Source: Verrucomicrobiota bacterium (lineage in GTDB: Bacteria; Verrucomicrobiota; Verrucomicrobiia; Limisphaerales; UBA9464). From it: a DNA stretch of 20,810 nucleotides. Numbering within the stretch: position 1 is the stretch's first letter; every line of letters begins with the position of its first letter. Shown here piece after piece: positions 1 to 6,381 of this stretch. A program made the translations under genes and the position numbers. The notes beneath the pieces were generated by a model. The model ran no database searches. It saw only the letters and a list, made by a program, of their open reading frames with translations, and had not been told where the DNA came from. The DNA lies in the NCBI GenBank assembly GCA_947464705.1, contig CANHYD010000005.1, positions 1-20,810 of the forward strand. Reading direction: 5' to 3'.

Positions 1-477
1 CTTCCAGCAGGCGATGGCGAAGGGGAAATTCCACGGAACGATGGCCGAGACGACACCGAGCGGTTGGCGCAAGGTGAAGTCGAGCCCGCCACGCGCCACC
101 GGAATTGTCTGACCGAAGAACCGGCTGATGCCGCCGGCATAGTATTCGAAGACCCGGGCTCCGAGTGCGACTTCATCGCGGGCGTCGGCCAGCGGCTTGC
201 CCACGTGCAGCACTTCGAGGCGAGCCAACTCCTCGGCATTTTCCCGAATCACCGCAGCGATCTTGAAAAGCACCGAGGCACGCTTCCCAGGGGCTAAATC
301 ACGCCAACCGCCCTCGAAAGCCTGGTGAGCAGAGACCGCAGCTGCATCGACCTCTTTCACCGTGGCCGCATCGATTTCAGCAAACACCTCGGCTGTGGCG
401 GGATTGATCAGTCGCGTCTTCGGTGTGCCGTCGACCCCGGTGTAGCGGCCGTCCAGAAACAGTTGGTGAGGAATCAT
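1..477 (-). CDS. Aldehyde dehydrogenase, NAD(P)-dependent (partial, N-terminal 159 residues)
   Basis: This is the N-terminal part of an aldehyde dehydrogenase, which oxidises an aldehyde to the carboxylic acid with NAD(P)+. The reverse-strand translation from ATG at 477 begins MIPHQLFLDGRYTGVDG and continues with 'INPATAEVFAEID', the usual ALDH entry. It reaches 'GVVSAIVPWNFPFAIACWK' at the window edge, where PWNFP is the conserved cofactor-site motif. The catalytic Cys and Glu lie outside the window, so the substrate class cannot be judged. The frame is open to base 1. It lies 49 nt downstream of the iron alcohol dehydrogenase on the same strand, so the pair probably carries an alcohol through aldehyde to acid. 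No Shine-Dalgarno sequence precedes the start; the upstream 49 nt are pyrimidine-rich on the coding strand. Family assignment is firm; substrate unknown. Confidence 0.93.
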   Translation of the reverse strand, partial: MIPHQLFLDGRYTGVDGTPKTRLINPATAEVFAEIDAATVKEVDAAAVSAHQAFEGGWRDLAPGKRASVLFKIAAVIRENAEELARLEVLHVGKPLADARDEVALGARVFEYYAGGISRFFGQTIPVARGGLDFTLRQPLGVVSAIVPWNFPFAIACWK

Positions 478-526
478 GGGAGGAGATGGGAAAAGGATTG
501 GGAAACTGGGACAGGAGAACCGATTG

Positions 527-1681
527 TCAGAGAACTTCGAGGTACAGAGCTCTCAGATCTTCGATGGTGACCGGCACTGCATTGGTCTGGTGGCAGGGGT
601 CCTCCCAGGCCTGAGCCACCAGTGCGTCGAGGTGCTCGGGACGAACTCCGTGCGCGGAGAGTTTCTTATTCAAGCCCAACCCTGCCAAGAAGGACTCCAC
701 AAACGCGATCGTCACCCGGTCGGCTTCAACGTCGGAGAGTTGGACGACTTCCAGCCCTGCAGCTTGTCCGACACGTCGATACAATCCCGGACGGCGTGCG
801 CTGCAAAGCCGCATGCTGGCCACCAGGCACAGTGCATTGGCCAATCCATGGTGCATTCCGCAAATGGAAGACAGCGGGTGTGCCAGCGAGTGAACCACGC
901 CCAAATCTTTCTGGAAGGCCACAGCCCCCATGGCCGCCGCCACCAGCATGTGACCGCGGGCCGTGAGGTCCTTGCCATCGCGATAGGCCTTGGGAAGTGC
1001 CTCGAAGATCAGCCGGGCTCCTTCGAGGGCGATGCCATCGCACATCGGATGGAACGACGGACAGGTGAAGCTTTCGATGCAGTGCGTCAACGCATCAGCC
1101 CCGGTCGCAGCCGTCAGGTGGGGCGGCAAACCCACCGTCAGTGCGGGATCCAGAATCACCAGTTTAGCCAACATTTCGGGATTGAAGAGCACGGCCTTGC
1201 GATGCGTGGCGTCGAGGGTGATCACCGAACTGCGTCCCACTTCGCTACCGGTTCCGGCCGTTGTGGGAATTGCTACCAGCGGCAGCAGGCCACTCCAGTC
1301 GGACTCGTCATAGAACTTCGAGAGATCGTAGCCGGGTCGACGCGCCAACAGACGTGCGGCCTTGCCGGCATCCAAGGGGCTTCCGCCGCCAATGGCGATC
1401 ACCCCATCGCACTGATAATCCCGAAGCGCAGCGCCCGCTTGGCGGACATCTTCCTCGACCGGATTGGGGTGCACCCCATCGAAGACGAACCACGTCTTGC
1501 CCTGATCGCCGGCACCCAGCACCGCAGCGAGTTGGGCGAATGCATCGGTCTTCACCAGCCCCCCGTCGGTCACCACCAGCGGGCGGCGAACACCGAGTTT
1601 GGCCAAGGCAGACGGCAATTCAGCCAGCGCACCAGCGCCATAGAGAGTTCGGGTTGGGAAAGAAAAAGCAGTCAGGCTCAT
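527..1681 (-). CDS. Iron-containing alcohol dehydrogenase
   Basis: A 384-residue group III (iron-dependent) alcohol dehydrogenase, full length for the family; it interconverts an alcohol and an aldehyde with NAD(P). The N-terminal Rossmann-like half carries the nucleotide-binding 'GGGSPLDAGKAA' (residues 98-109). The C-terminal helical half carries the expected metal ligands: D196 and H200 in 'GADALTHCIES', H264 in 'GVVHSLAHPL' and H278 in 'GMHHGLANA', with the same spacing as in E. coli FucO. The ATG at 1681 gives a standard start (MSLTAFSFPTRTLYGAG). It sits between a glutamine amidotransferase (49 nt upstream) and an aldehyde dehydrogenase (49 nt downstream), all on the minus strand, which suggests one transcript. 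The substrate cannot be told from sequence. A 448-codon open frame on the opposite strand is a high-GC shadow. Confidence 0.95.
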   Translation of the reverse strand: MSLTAFSFPTRTLYGAGALAELPSALAKLGVRRPLVVTDGGLVKTDAFAQLAAVLGAGDQGKTWFVFDGVHPNPVEEDVRQAGAALRDYQCDGVIAIGGGSPLDAGKAARLLARRPGYDLSKFYDESDWSGLLPLVAIPTTAGTGSEVGRSSVITLDATHRKAVLFNPEMLAKLVILDPALTVGLPPHLTAATGADALTHCIESFTCPSFHPMCDGIALEGARLIFEALPKAYRDGKDLTARGHMLVAAAMGAVAFQKDLGVVHSLAHPLSSICGMHHGLANALCLVASMRLCSARRPGLYRRVGQAAGLEVVQLSDVEADRVTIAFVESFLAGLGLNKKLSAHGVRPEHLDALVAQAWEDPCHQTNAVPVTIEDLRALYLEVL

Positions 1682-1730
1682 GTTGTTTGGATTGGAAGAG
1701 GTTGTTGCAATCGGGTCATTGGACCAAGGG

Positions 1731-2474
1731 TCACCCCTGGACGAAGTGATGCAGAAAATTATGCAGAATTTGATGTCCCCAGGGAGTCGGTTTCAGGCTG
1801 TCCAACACCTCGTCCAGATTGAAACGGACCCGCGGACGCCACATCTCGCGCCGTGGATTCCAAATCAGACGAAGTGTCTCAGGATCCGTCTCCGGATGGA
1901 ACTGGACCCCATGGAGCAGTTGCTTGGAGTCCTGGATTCCCTGAATCAGCGCAAAGGTGCCAGCGACGGTCGTAGTCACACCGCTTGGAAGATCGGACAC
2001 CTCATCAGAATGGCTCGAGAGCACATCAAAGGCATCGGGCATCCCTTCAAACAGCTTCGATATCCGACCGGCCGGCGTGAGTGTCACCGGAGTGTTACCC
2101 AACTCCAACCCTTGCGGATGTGGTGCCACCTTGCCTCCCAGGACCCGGGCAATTAATTGGTGGCCATAGCACACCCCGAGAACCGGCACCCCGGCATCCC
2201 GGCACCGAAGGATCCACTCGCCCAACTGGAAGTTGACCTGATCATCATTCCAAGCATCCCGGGGCGAACCGCTGAGGATCACCCCGTCCCATTCCGCCGG
2301 GGAACGAAACGCATTGATGTCTGATTCGACCCCGACTCGGTGCCACTCCACCGGCATGGACTTCGGAGTCCATCGGCTAAACCAACCGCAGACATCGCGA
2401 CGGGGATCGGGCTCCAAACCCGGCGGCCAAATCACCGAATCCACCAACAAAACCCGTCTGGTACGCATTGCCAT
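1731..2474 (-). CDS. Class I glutamine amidotransferase (GMP synthase-like GATase domain)
   Basis: A stand-alone class I glutamine amidotransferase domain of 247 residues. The triad is visible: nucleophile C102 in 'LGVCYGHQLIARVLGG', and H193 and E195 in 'HGVQFHPETDPE'. 'DGVILSGSPRDAW' (residues 63-75) is the oxyanion-side loop typical of GMP-synthase-like GATases. Such free-standing proteins hydrolyse glutamine or gamma-glutamyl amides. No synthetase domain is fused, and nothing nearby looks like a purine gene. It is the first gene of a minus-strand set followed by an iron alcohol dehydrogenase and an aldehyde dehydrogenase. In that company a gamma-glutamyl-amide hydrolase role is more attractive than nucleotide synthesis, but this is inference. 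The start may be ATG 2474 or the in-frame ATG at 2468; neither has a clear ribosome site. Confidence 0.92.
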   Translation of the reverse strand: MAMRTRRVLLVDSVIWPPGLEPDPRRDVCGWFSRWTPKSMPVEWHRVGVESDINAFRSPAEWDGVILSGSPRDAWNDDQVNFQLGEWILRCRDAGVPVLGVCYGHQLIARVLGGKVAPHPQGLELGNTPVTLTPAGRISKLFEGMPDAFDVLSSHSDEVSDLPSGVTTTVAGTFALIQGIQDSKQLLHGVQFHPETDPETLRLIWNPRREMWRPRVRFNLDEVLDSLKPTPWGHQILHNFLHHFVQG

Positions 2475-2591
2475 TGTCTTCGGACAGGAGACGGCAGTCG
2501 ATCAACCCATTGCCAGAGGATTCTCGAGACAAAGCCATACGACGTATTCACGGGAACGAAGATGGCGACTCCATGGATTCATGACTTTTTA

Positions 2592-2617
2592 TGCCGAGCA
2601 ACCTGCTATCATCGGCA
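2592..2617. other. Small inverted repeat downstream of the transposase gene
   Basis: TGCCGA (2592-2597) and TCGGCA (2612-2617) form a 6-bp inverted repeat with a 14-nt loop. It lies in the 159-nt gap between the transposase stop and the amidotransferase start. There is no T-run on the side expected for a terminator of the leftward gene. It could be a weak transcript end or chance. Confidence 0.25.
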
Positions 2618-2633
2618 ATCCATCCGTTGAATC

Positions 2634-3611
2634 CTATCCGAGCGCATCCACCCGAAGATCTCGCAACGTCGACAAATGAGACCAAGGCGCACCACGGATC
2701 GGACGAGCCCCATCGCGGCGCTTGGGTCCAAAAAGCGGACGATACCGAAAAAAAATCGCATTCACAAACTCACGGGAACCCAGTGCCACCCCATCGGTCA
2801 AATGTCGGACCCTGAGCCGCAGGATTTCAGCCTCACTCAACTTTCCTCCCTGCAAGAGCACCGAACGAATGGATTCTCGATCCAGCGCCCGCTTGGAACA
2901 GTGCCCACCCACGCCTGCCTGAACAAACATCGATTCCCGGTAACGAGCCGCTGCTCGGCCCCAACTTGACTCCGAGAAGACCCCCATAATTCCCTGTTGG
3001 AGATCCTTTTGCCCCACCAAAGCCGCCGCGTAGCCGCAGAAACGGTAATCCTTCGGATCACGCACCAGACCTGCCCGCACTGGGTTGAGATCGATATAGG
3101 CAGCCACAGTTCTCAAGGCCTCAGGAGAGTCCTCCACTAGGACGCTTTTAAATCGTTCGGCCCACAGAGTACCAAAGCGATCCGTGCGACGATTGTACCA
3201 GCGGCTGAAACGCTGTTTGAATTCCTTCATGAACACCGACACATCTCCCATTCGCCCGAGAAGCGTCTGGCGAATATGTGCAGGCATCCGGCCCTTGCCC
3301 GCCCCCTGCATTGCATCCCGCGCCAGAACCACCAAAAAACCTTGAGACCCGTAAAAACCTTCAGCTCTGAGAAGTAACTCCTCGTCACTCAGCGCCACGG
3401 CTTCTGGCACCCGCACCAACAGATGAAAATGATTCCCCATCATGCAATAAGTGATCACTTCCAAGCCACAGAACCGTGCCAGAGGCATCAAAAGAGCCAC
3501 CAACCGGGCCTTGCACAGATCATCCAGCAACAACTGCCCGCCGACCGTCCGCGAAATGCAATGGTAGACAGCATCTCCAGACCCCTCCCCCTTGATCCGA
3601 GCCAACCTCAT
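2634..3611 (-). CDS. RAYT-type (REP-associated tyrosine / IS200-related Y1) transposase
   Basis: A 325-residue Y1 HUH transposase of the RAYT kind, which nicks single-stranded DNA through a 5'-phosphotyrosine bond. With the start at ATG 3611 (MRLARIKGEGSGDAVYHCISR), the HUH motif is H61-F-H63 in 'MMGNHFHLLVRVP'. The probable catalytic tyrosine is Y172 in 'AAYIDLNPVRAGLV', aligning with the DYIYINPV motif of E. coli RAYT. 'GTLWAERFKSVLVED' is also typical. A longer reading from GTG 3635 adds eight poorly conserved residues. The C-terminal extension ('RHLTDGVALGSREFVNAIFF') is of the kind carried by verrucomicrobial family members. I see no terminal IS200 hairpins or target-site duplications, and no clear REP palindromes beside it. 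It therefore looks like a resident single gene rather than an intact insertion sequence. Confidence 0.9.
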   Translation of the reverse strand: MRLARIKGEGSGDAVYHCISRTVGGQLLLDDLCKARLVALLMPLARFCGLEVITYCMMGNHFHLLVRVPEAVALSDEELLLRAEGFYGSQGFLVVLARDAMQGAGKGRMPAHIRQTLLGRMGDVSVFMKEFKQRFSRWYNRRTDRFGTLWAERFKSVLVEDSPEALRTVAAYIDLNPVRAGLVRDPKDYRFCGYAAALVGQKDLQQGIMGVFSESSWGRAAARYRESMFVQAGVGGHCSKRALDRESIRSVLLQGGKLSEAEILRLRVRHLTDGVALGSREFVNAIFFRYRPLFGPKRRDGARPIRGAPWSHLSTLRDLRVDALG

Positions 3612-3642
3612 GGTTGGGATCTTAAACTCAAGCACCTCGACC

Positions 3643-3706
3643 AGTCAAAAATATTGAACCTGTCACTCTATTTTGATTTGACTCGTTGGGTGGGTTGTTC
3701 TATCGA
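3643..3706 (+). promoter_or_regulatory. Inverted repeat and candidate promoter before the PQQ-like gene
   Basis: The 110-nt divergent gap between the transposase and the PQQ-like gene is AT-rich compared with its neighbours. It holds the inverted repeat AGTCAAA (3643-3649) / TTTGACT (3677-3683). The right arm overlaps a fair sigma-70 pair, TTGACT (3678-3683) and TATCGA (3701-3706), with a 17-nt spacer. Initiation there would leave only about 10 nt before the ATG at 3722. The repeat could be an operator for either divergent gene. This is a pattern reading only. Confidence 0.3.
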
Positions 3707-3721
3707 AAAAGTGTCAAGCTT

Positions 3722-4963
3722 ATGAAGGTTAACCATTCTTGGGTGTCGTGGGCCGTGGGCTCACTGGTTGCCATTTCTGCTCTCGGGGCAGATTGGCCTC
3801 AGTGGCGGGGCGATTCCCGTCGGGACCACTCGCCAGACAAGGGCTTGCTGGCTCGGTGGCCACAGGAGGGTCCCAAGCAGGTCTGGTTGTTTAACAATGC
3901 TGGCTTAGGCTATGCAGGCTACTCGATCGCCAAGGATTCTCTTTTCACCATGGGTCTCCGGGATGGGCAGGAATTTCTGATAGCCGTCAATGCTTCCACC
4001 GGTAAGGAACTGTGGAGTACCCCTGCCGGACCAAAATACCCGAACGGTTGGGGAGATGGCCCTCGAATGACCCCGACGGTGGATGGCGATCGGGTCTTCG
4101 CAATCGGTGGGCAAGGCCTACTCATATGCGTCGAGGCGAAGAATGGGAGATTGGTCTGGTCCAAGAATCTCGTGACCGATCTCGGCGGCAAACTCCAAGA
4201 TTGGGGTTACACGGAATCCCCACTGGTGGTGGGAGATGTTGTCATCTGTACTCCGGGCGGAGACCAAGGAACCTTGGCGGGCTTGGACAAATCCTCCGGC
4301 GCAGTCCGATGGCGCAGCTCTGGGCTCACCGACCATGCGCAGTATTCCTCTCCGATTTTGATCCAACATGAGGGCCAACCTCAGGTCGTCCAGTTGGTGA
4401 TGAACCGTTTCTTCGGGGTCTCCCCCAAGAATGGCTCGGTCCTTTGGAAAAAAGACTTTCCAGGAAGGATTGCTGTCATCCCGACCCCAATTCATGAGGA
4501 CGGCATCGTTTACGTAACCGCAGGATATGGCGTGGGCTGTGAGGCGATTCGCTTAGGGGCGAACAACTCTGTAGATCCGCTTTACTCCAACAAGGTGATG
4601 AAGAACCACCATGGCGGGGTTGTTTGCGTCAACGGATACCTGTACGGGCACTCCGACGGGGGCGGTTGGGTCTGCCAAGAACTCAAAACTGGCAAGGAAA
4701 TCTGGTCCCACAAGGGTTTTGGGAAGGGATCTGTCACCTACGCTGACGGAAAACTGATCTGCCTCGATGAGCGCAATGGGGATGTCGCTCTGGTGGAGGC
4801 AACAACTCAGGGATGGAACGAGTTGAGCCGCTTCAAGCTGGCACCGTTGAGCTCCAAGCGGAGTTCTCAGGGGGGAATTTGGCCGCACCCGGTAGTCGTC
4901 AATGGACGCCTCTACCTTCGCGATCAAGAGTTGCTCCACTGCTTCGACTTGAAGGCTCGTTGA
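3722..4963 (+). CDS. Secreted PQQ-like beta-propeller protein (first of two paralogues)
   Basis: A 413-residue exported beta-propeller. I chose ATG 3722 because it gives a clean signal peptide (MKVNHSWVSWAVGSLVAISALGA, cleaved before DWPQWRG); a longer frame from 3686 adds a non-secretory stretch. The mature protein opens with 'DWPQWRGDSRRDHSP' (residue 24 onward), common in Planctomycetota and Verrucomicrobiota. At least five PQQ-like blade repeats end in the 'xxGxxxW' signature: 'NASTGKELWS', 'EAKNGRLVWS', 'DKSSGAVRW', 'SPKNGSVLW', 'ELKTGKEIW'. There is no obvious PQQ-dehydrogenase active site and no lipobox, so a periplasmic binding or scaffold role is more likely than an enzyme. The gene at 19432 encodes a relative with the same opening and blade pattern. 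It stands alone between divergent and convergent genes. Exact function unknown. Confidence 0.9.
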   Translation: MKVNHSWVSWAVGSLVAISALGADWPQWRGDSRRDHSPDKGLLARWPQEGPKQVWLFNNAGLGYAGYSIAKDSLFTMGLRDGQEFLIAVNASTGKELWSTPAGPKYPNGWGDGPRMTPTVDGDRVFAIGGQGLLICVEAKNGRLVWSKNLVTDLGGKLQDWGYTESPLVVGDVVICTPGGDQGTLAGLDKSSGAVRWRSSGLTDHAQYSSPILIQHEGQPQVVQLVMNRFFGVSPKNGSVLWKKDFPGRIAVIPTPIHEDGIVYVTAGYGVGCEAIRLGANNSVDPLYSNKVMKNHHGGVVCVNGYLYGHSDGGGWVCQELKTGKEIWSHKGFGKGSVTYADGKLICLDERNGDVALVEATTQGWNELSRFKLAPLSSKRSSQGGIWPHPVVVNGRLYLRDQELLHCFDLKAR

Positions 4964-4968
4964 AGAGT

Positions 4969-4991
4969 CTGTGGGTCGATAGCGACCGCAG
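4969..4991 (+). terminator. Hairpin just after the PQQ-like gene, possible transcript end
   Basis: Six bases beyond the stop codon, GGTCG (4974-4978) pairs with CGACC (4983-4987) around an ATAG loop. An outer CTG/CAG pair (4969-4971 / 4989-4991) extends it across a small internal loop. No T-tract follows, so it is not a standard intrinsic terminator. Its position between two convergent genes makes a transcript-end role possible. Confidence 0.3.
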
Positions 4992-5052
4992 GTATGCTTC
5001 GCACCCCCTCCTGTTGCGGAGCCTCCACTGAGCCCCCCCCTCGCTCGCCAGT

Positions 5053-5889
5053 TCAACTCTCCCGAGAGGCATGGAGGTCGCACCAAAACTCGCGTCCATG
5101 AGAGGTCCAGTGCTCATAATGCCGATGCCATAGCGACTTGACCTCATTGGCAGAGACCCACTGACCCGTGAGGTTCGGGCCAAAATCACCCGACGAGCCA
5201 ATGGGGAAATCTCGATCCGGAAAGCGTTTGGATCGCTGCCCCATGGCTCGAATCCTCGAATAACCCACCAATTTCCGGATCAGGCGGAACGGCCAAGCGC
5301 GATGGGCTGTCAGTATTCGCGGCCACTGATCGGTCCATCCCATGGGGCCGGACCAGTCGTTGATTGGCAGCAAGGAACTCTGCTCGACCAACATAAAACG
5401 TTGATAGCCAATCGCCTGACAGGCATCCACCAAGCCCACATCCGACACCTCGACTGAAAGGTAATCCGGCTGGCCCACGTCCCGGAGACCGTCGAGACAG
5501 AAATGATCTGCGCTCTCGATATCCACCTTCAGGTAATGGGGGACACCATATTGCTGCAGCAAATCACCGAAGCGAACCGCAGGGACCGTGACCTTTCGAT
5601 GCCGATGCCCACCCCGGCCTGCGCTGGCCACGTCGAGAGCACTCCATTCCGGATGCTCCTCATTGATCCAAAACTCCACCTCTCCAGACTCTCCCGCCAC
5701 TGCAACATTGAGAATCGTCAAACGCCCCTCACGAACCGCGTCCGAGAAACGATCCGCCACTTGCCGGCAGAGGGCGTCGTTCGCCTCAATGGCCACCACC
5801 TGGAACCCGCACTCCAGATAAAATCCGGTGTCGTCCCCATTGTTCATCCCCACGTCAAAGATGAGGTTGGAGGTGGATGACGTGCTCAT
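5053..5889 (-). CDS. FkbM-family SAM-dependent methyltransferase
   Basis: A methyltransferase of the FkbM type, about 278 residues from ATG 5889 (MSTSSTSNLIFDVGMNNGDDT). The SAM-binding motif I is 'FDVGMNNGDDTGFYL' (residues 11-25), motif II is 'VVAIEAN' ending in acidic E35, and 'HYLKVDIESADHFCLDGL' is the hallmark motif after the central strand. Family members methylate hydroxyls on polyketides, glycans and lipids, and many act in surface-polysaccharide loci. No glycosyltransferase gene is nearby, so the substrate is open. A longer frame begins at 5937, but its extra 16 residues are not family-like. The C-terminal third (W/R-rich, with 'HRHYEHWTSHGREFWCDL') is longer than the core fold and may bind acceptor. 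It ends convergent with the PQQ-like gene, 89 nt away, and its start faces the long regulatory region before the LamG gene. Confidence 0.88.
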   Translation of the reverse strand: MSTSSTSNLIFDVGMNNGDDTGFYLECGFQVVAIEANDALCRQVADRFSDAVREGRLTILNVAVAGESGEVEFWINEEHPEWSALDVASAGRGGHRHRKVTVPAVRFGDLLQQYGVPHYLKVDIESADHFCLDGLRDVGQPDYLSVEVSDVGLVDACQAIGYQRFMLVEQSSLLPINDWSGPMGWTDQWPRILTAHRAWPFRLIRKLVGYSRIRAMGQRSKRFPDRDFPIGSSGDFGPNLTGQWVSANEVKSLWHRHYEHWTSHGREFWCDLHASRES

Positions 5890-6076
5890 GGGCGAGACTT
5901 TAATGTTGCCCACGGACGGGGAACAGATTTTTGGCAAACGATCGGTTCAAACAAAACGGATGATGCTTATTGAATGCCACCCTGAAGCGGAGCACCCGAG
6001 CGGCAATTTCACTCGATCGCCTCAAACATTCGCACCGATTCATAGTTCGGTTGAAATAGTTACTTAATTAGCTATC

Positions 6077-6162
6077 AATTTGGCGCAATTAAAAGCAAAA
6101 ATGAATGAAAAACTCTCATTTCTGAACTTTTAGGCGTATTACATACAAATTAACGCCAAATT
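6077..6162. repeat. GGCG-centred repeated motifs (two direct, one inverted) in the AT-rich island
   Basis: AATTTGGCG (6077-6085) is exactly inverted as CGCCAAATT (6154-6162). A related copy, TTTTAGGCGTATTA, occupies about 6128-6141 in the direct orientation; its GGCGT (6133-6137) can also pair with ACGCC (6153-6157). The copies sit in AT-rich sequence upstream of the LamG-protein gene. They could be regulator sites or arms of DNA or RNA structure. Confidence 0.5.
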
Positions 6163-6210
6163 ATTCCTACTCACCAACCCTACCTTGACTTGGTGAAAAC
6201 CACCTGAAGT

Positions 6211-6353
6211 CTCATCGCCGAAGGTTAACGCAATTGTGACATCTTGCTGAATCGGATCACGGGAACGGGCGATGCTTCGTTGAAGCAAACCCAGTGACGG
6301 TGATGAGGCTTCTGCAGGGGAAACGGATCCCTTCGGCTACTAACCCAGCCGGC
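6211..6353 (+). promoter_or_regulatory. Candidate structured 5' leader (riboswitch-like alternative pairings)
   Basis: CTCATCGCCG (6211-6220) can form a 10-bp helix, with one G-U pair, with CGGTGATGAG (6298-6307). The same left strand can instead pair over 7 bp, CATCGCC (6213-6219) with GGCGATG (6268-6274). Inside lies the hairpin GCTTC-GTT-GAAGC (6274-6286), and that GAAGC can alternatively pair with GCTTC at 6308-6312. Two further hairpins follow: AGGG (6316-6319)/CCCT (6329-6332), and CGGCT (6334-6338)/AGCCG (6347-6351) with an 8-nt loop. The element ends about 30 nt before the LamG start codon. I tried to match it to c-di-GMP, TPP, cobalamin, SAM and other common classes without success. 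The pairings are seen directly; a regulatory role is inference. Confidence 0.42.
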
Positions 6354-6381
6354 GGCGTCTGATGCGGACCTGGTAACAACC

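Larger units (their letters stand above)
5890..6381. other. Long intergenic region with AT-rich island and structured leader
   Basis: About 490 bases lie between the divergent methyltransferase and LamG-protein genes, and no open frame here looks coding. Roughly 6045-6180 is strongly AT-rich in an otherwise GC-rich window and contains the GGCG-centred repeats listed separately. From about 6210 to the LamG start the composition returns to normal and several self-complementary segments appear. A TTGACT box at 6185-6190 has no convincing -10 at the right distance, so I do not call a promoter. Confidence 0.7.

Noticed and set aside
476..1822. 448-codon plus-strand open frame
   Set aside because: It is antisense to the well-supported iron alcohol dehydrogenase, and its Gln/His/Arg-rich translation is typical of a high-GC shadow.
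2634..3635. Intact IS200/IS605 insertion sequence
   Set aside because: No terminal hairpins, TnpB partner or target duplication were found; the sequence fits a RAYT gene better.
6185..6213. Sigma-70 promoter from TTGACT (6185-6190)
   Set aside because: No acceptable -10 element lies 16-18 nt downstream.
6236..6260. TGTGA...TCACG as a CRP/FNR-type operator
   Set aside because: The half-sites are about 17 nt apart instead of 6, and are better read as part of the leader's possible RNA structure.
6260..6353. c-di-GMP-I (GEMM) riboswitch, suggested by GCAAACC at 6284-6290
   Set aside because: The GNRA tetraloop, the GACGCAAAGC segment and the 3' receptor sequence are not found in order.
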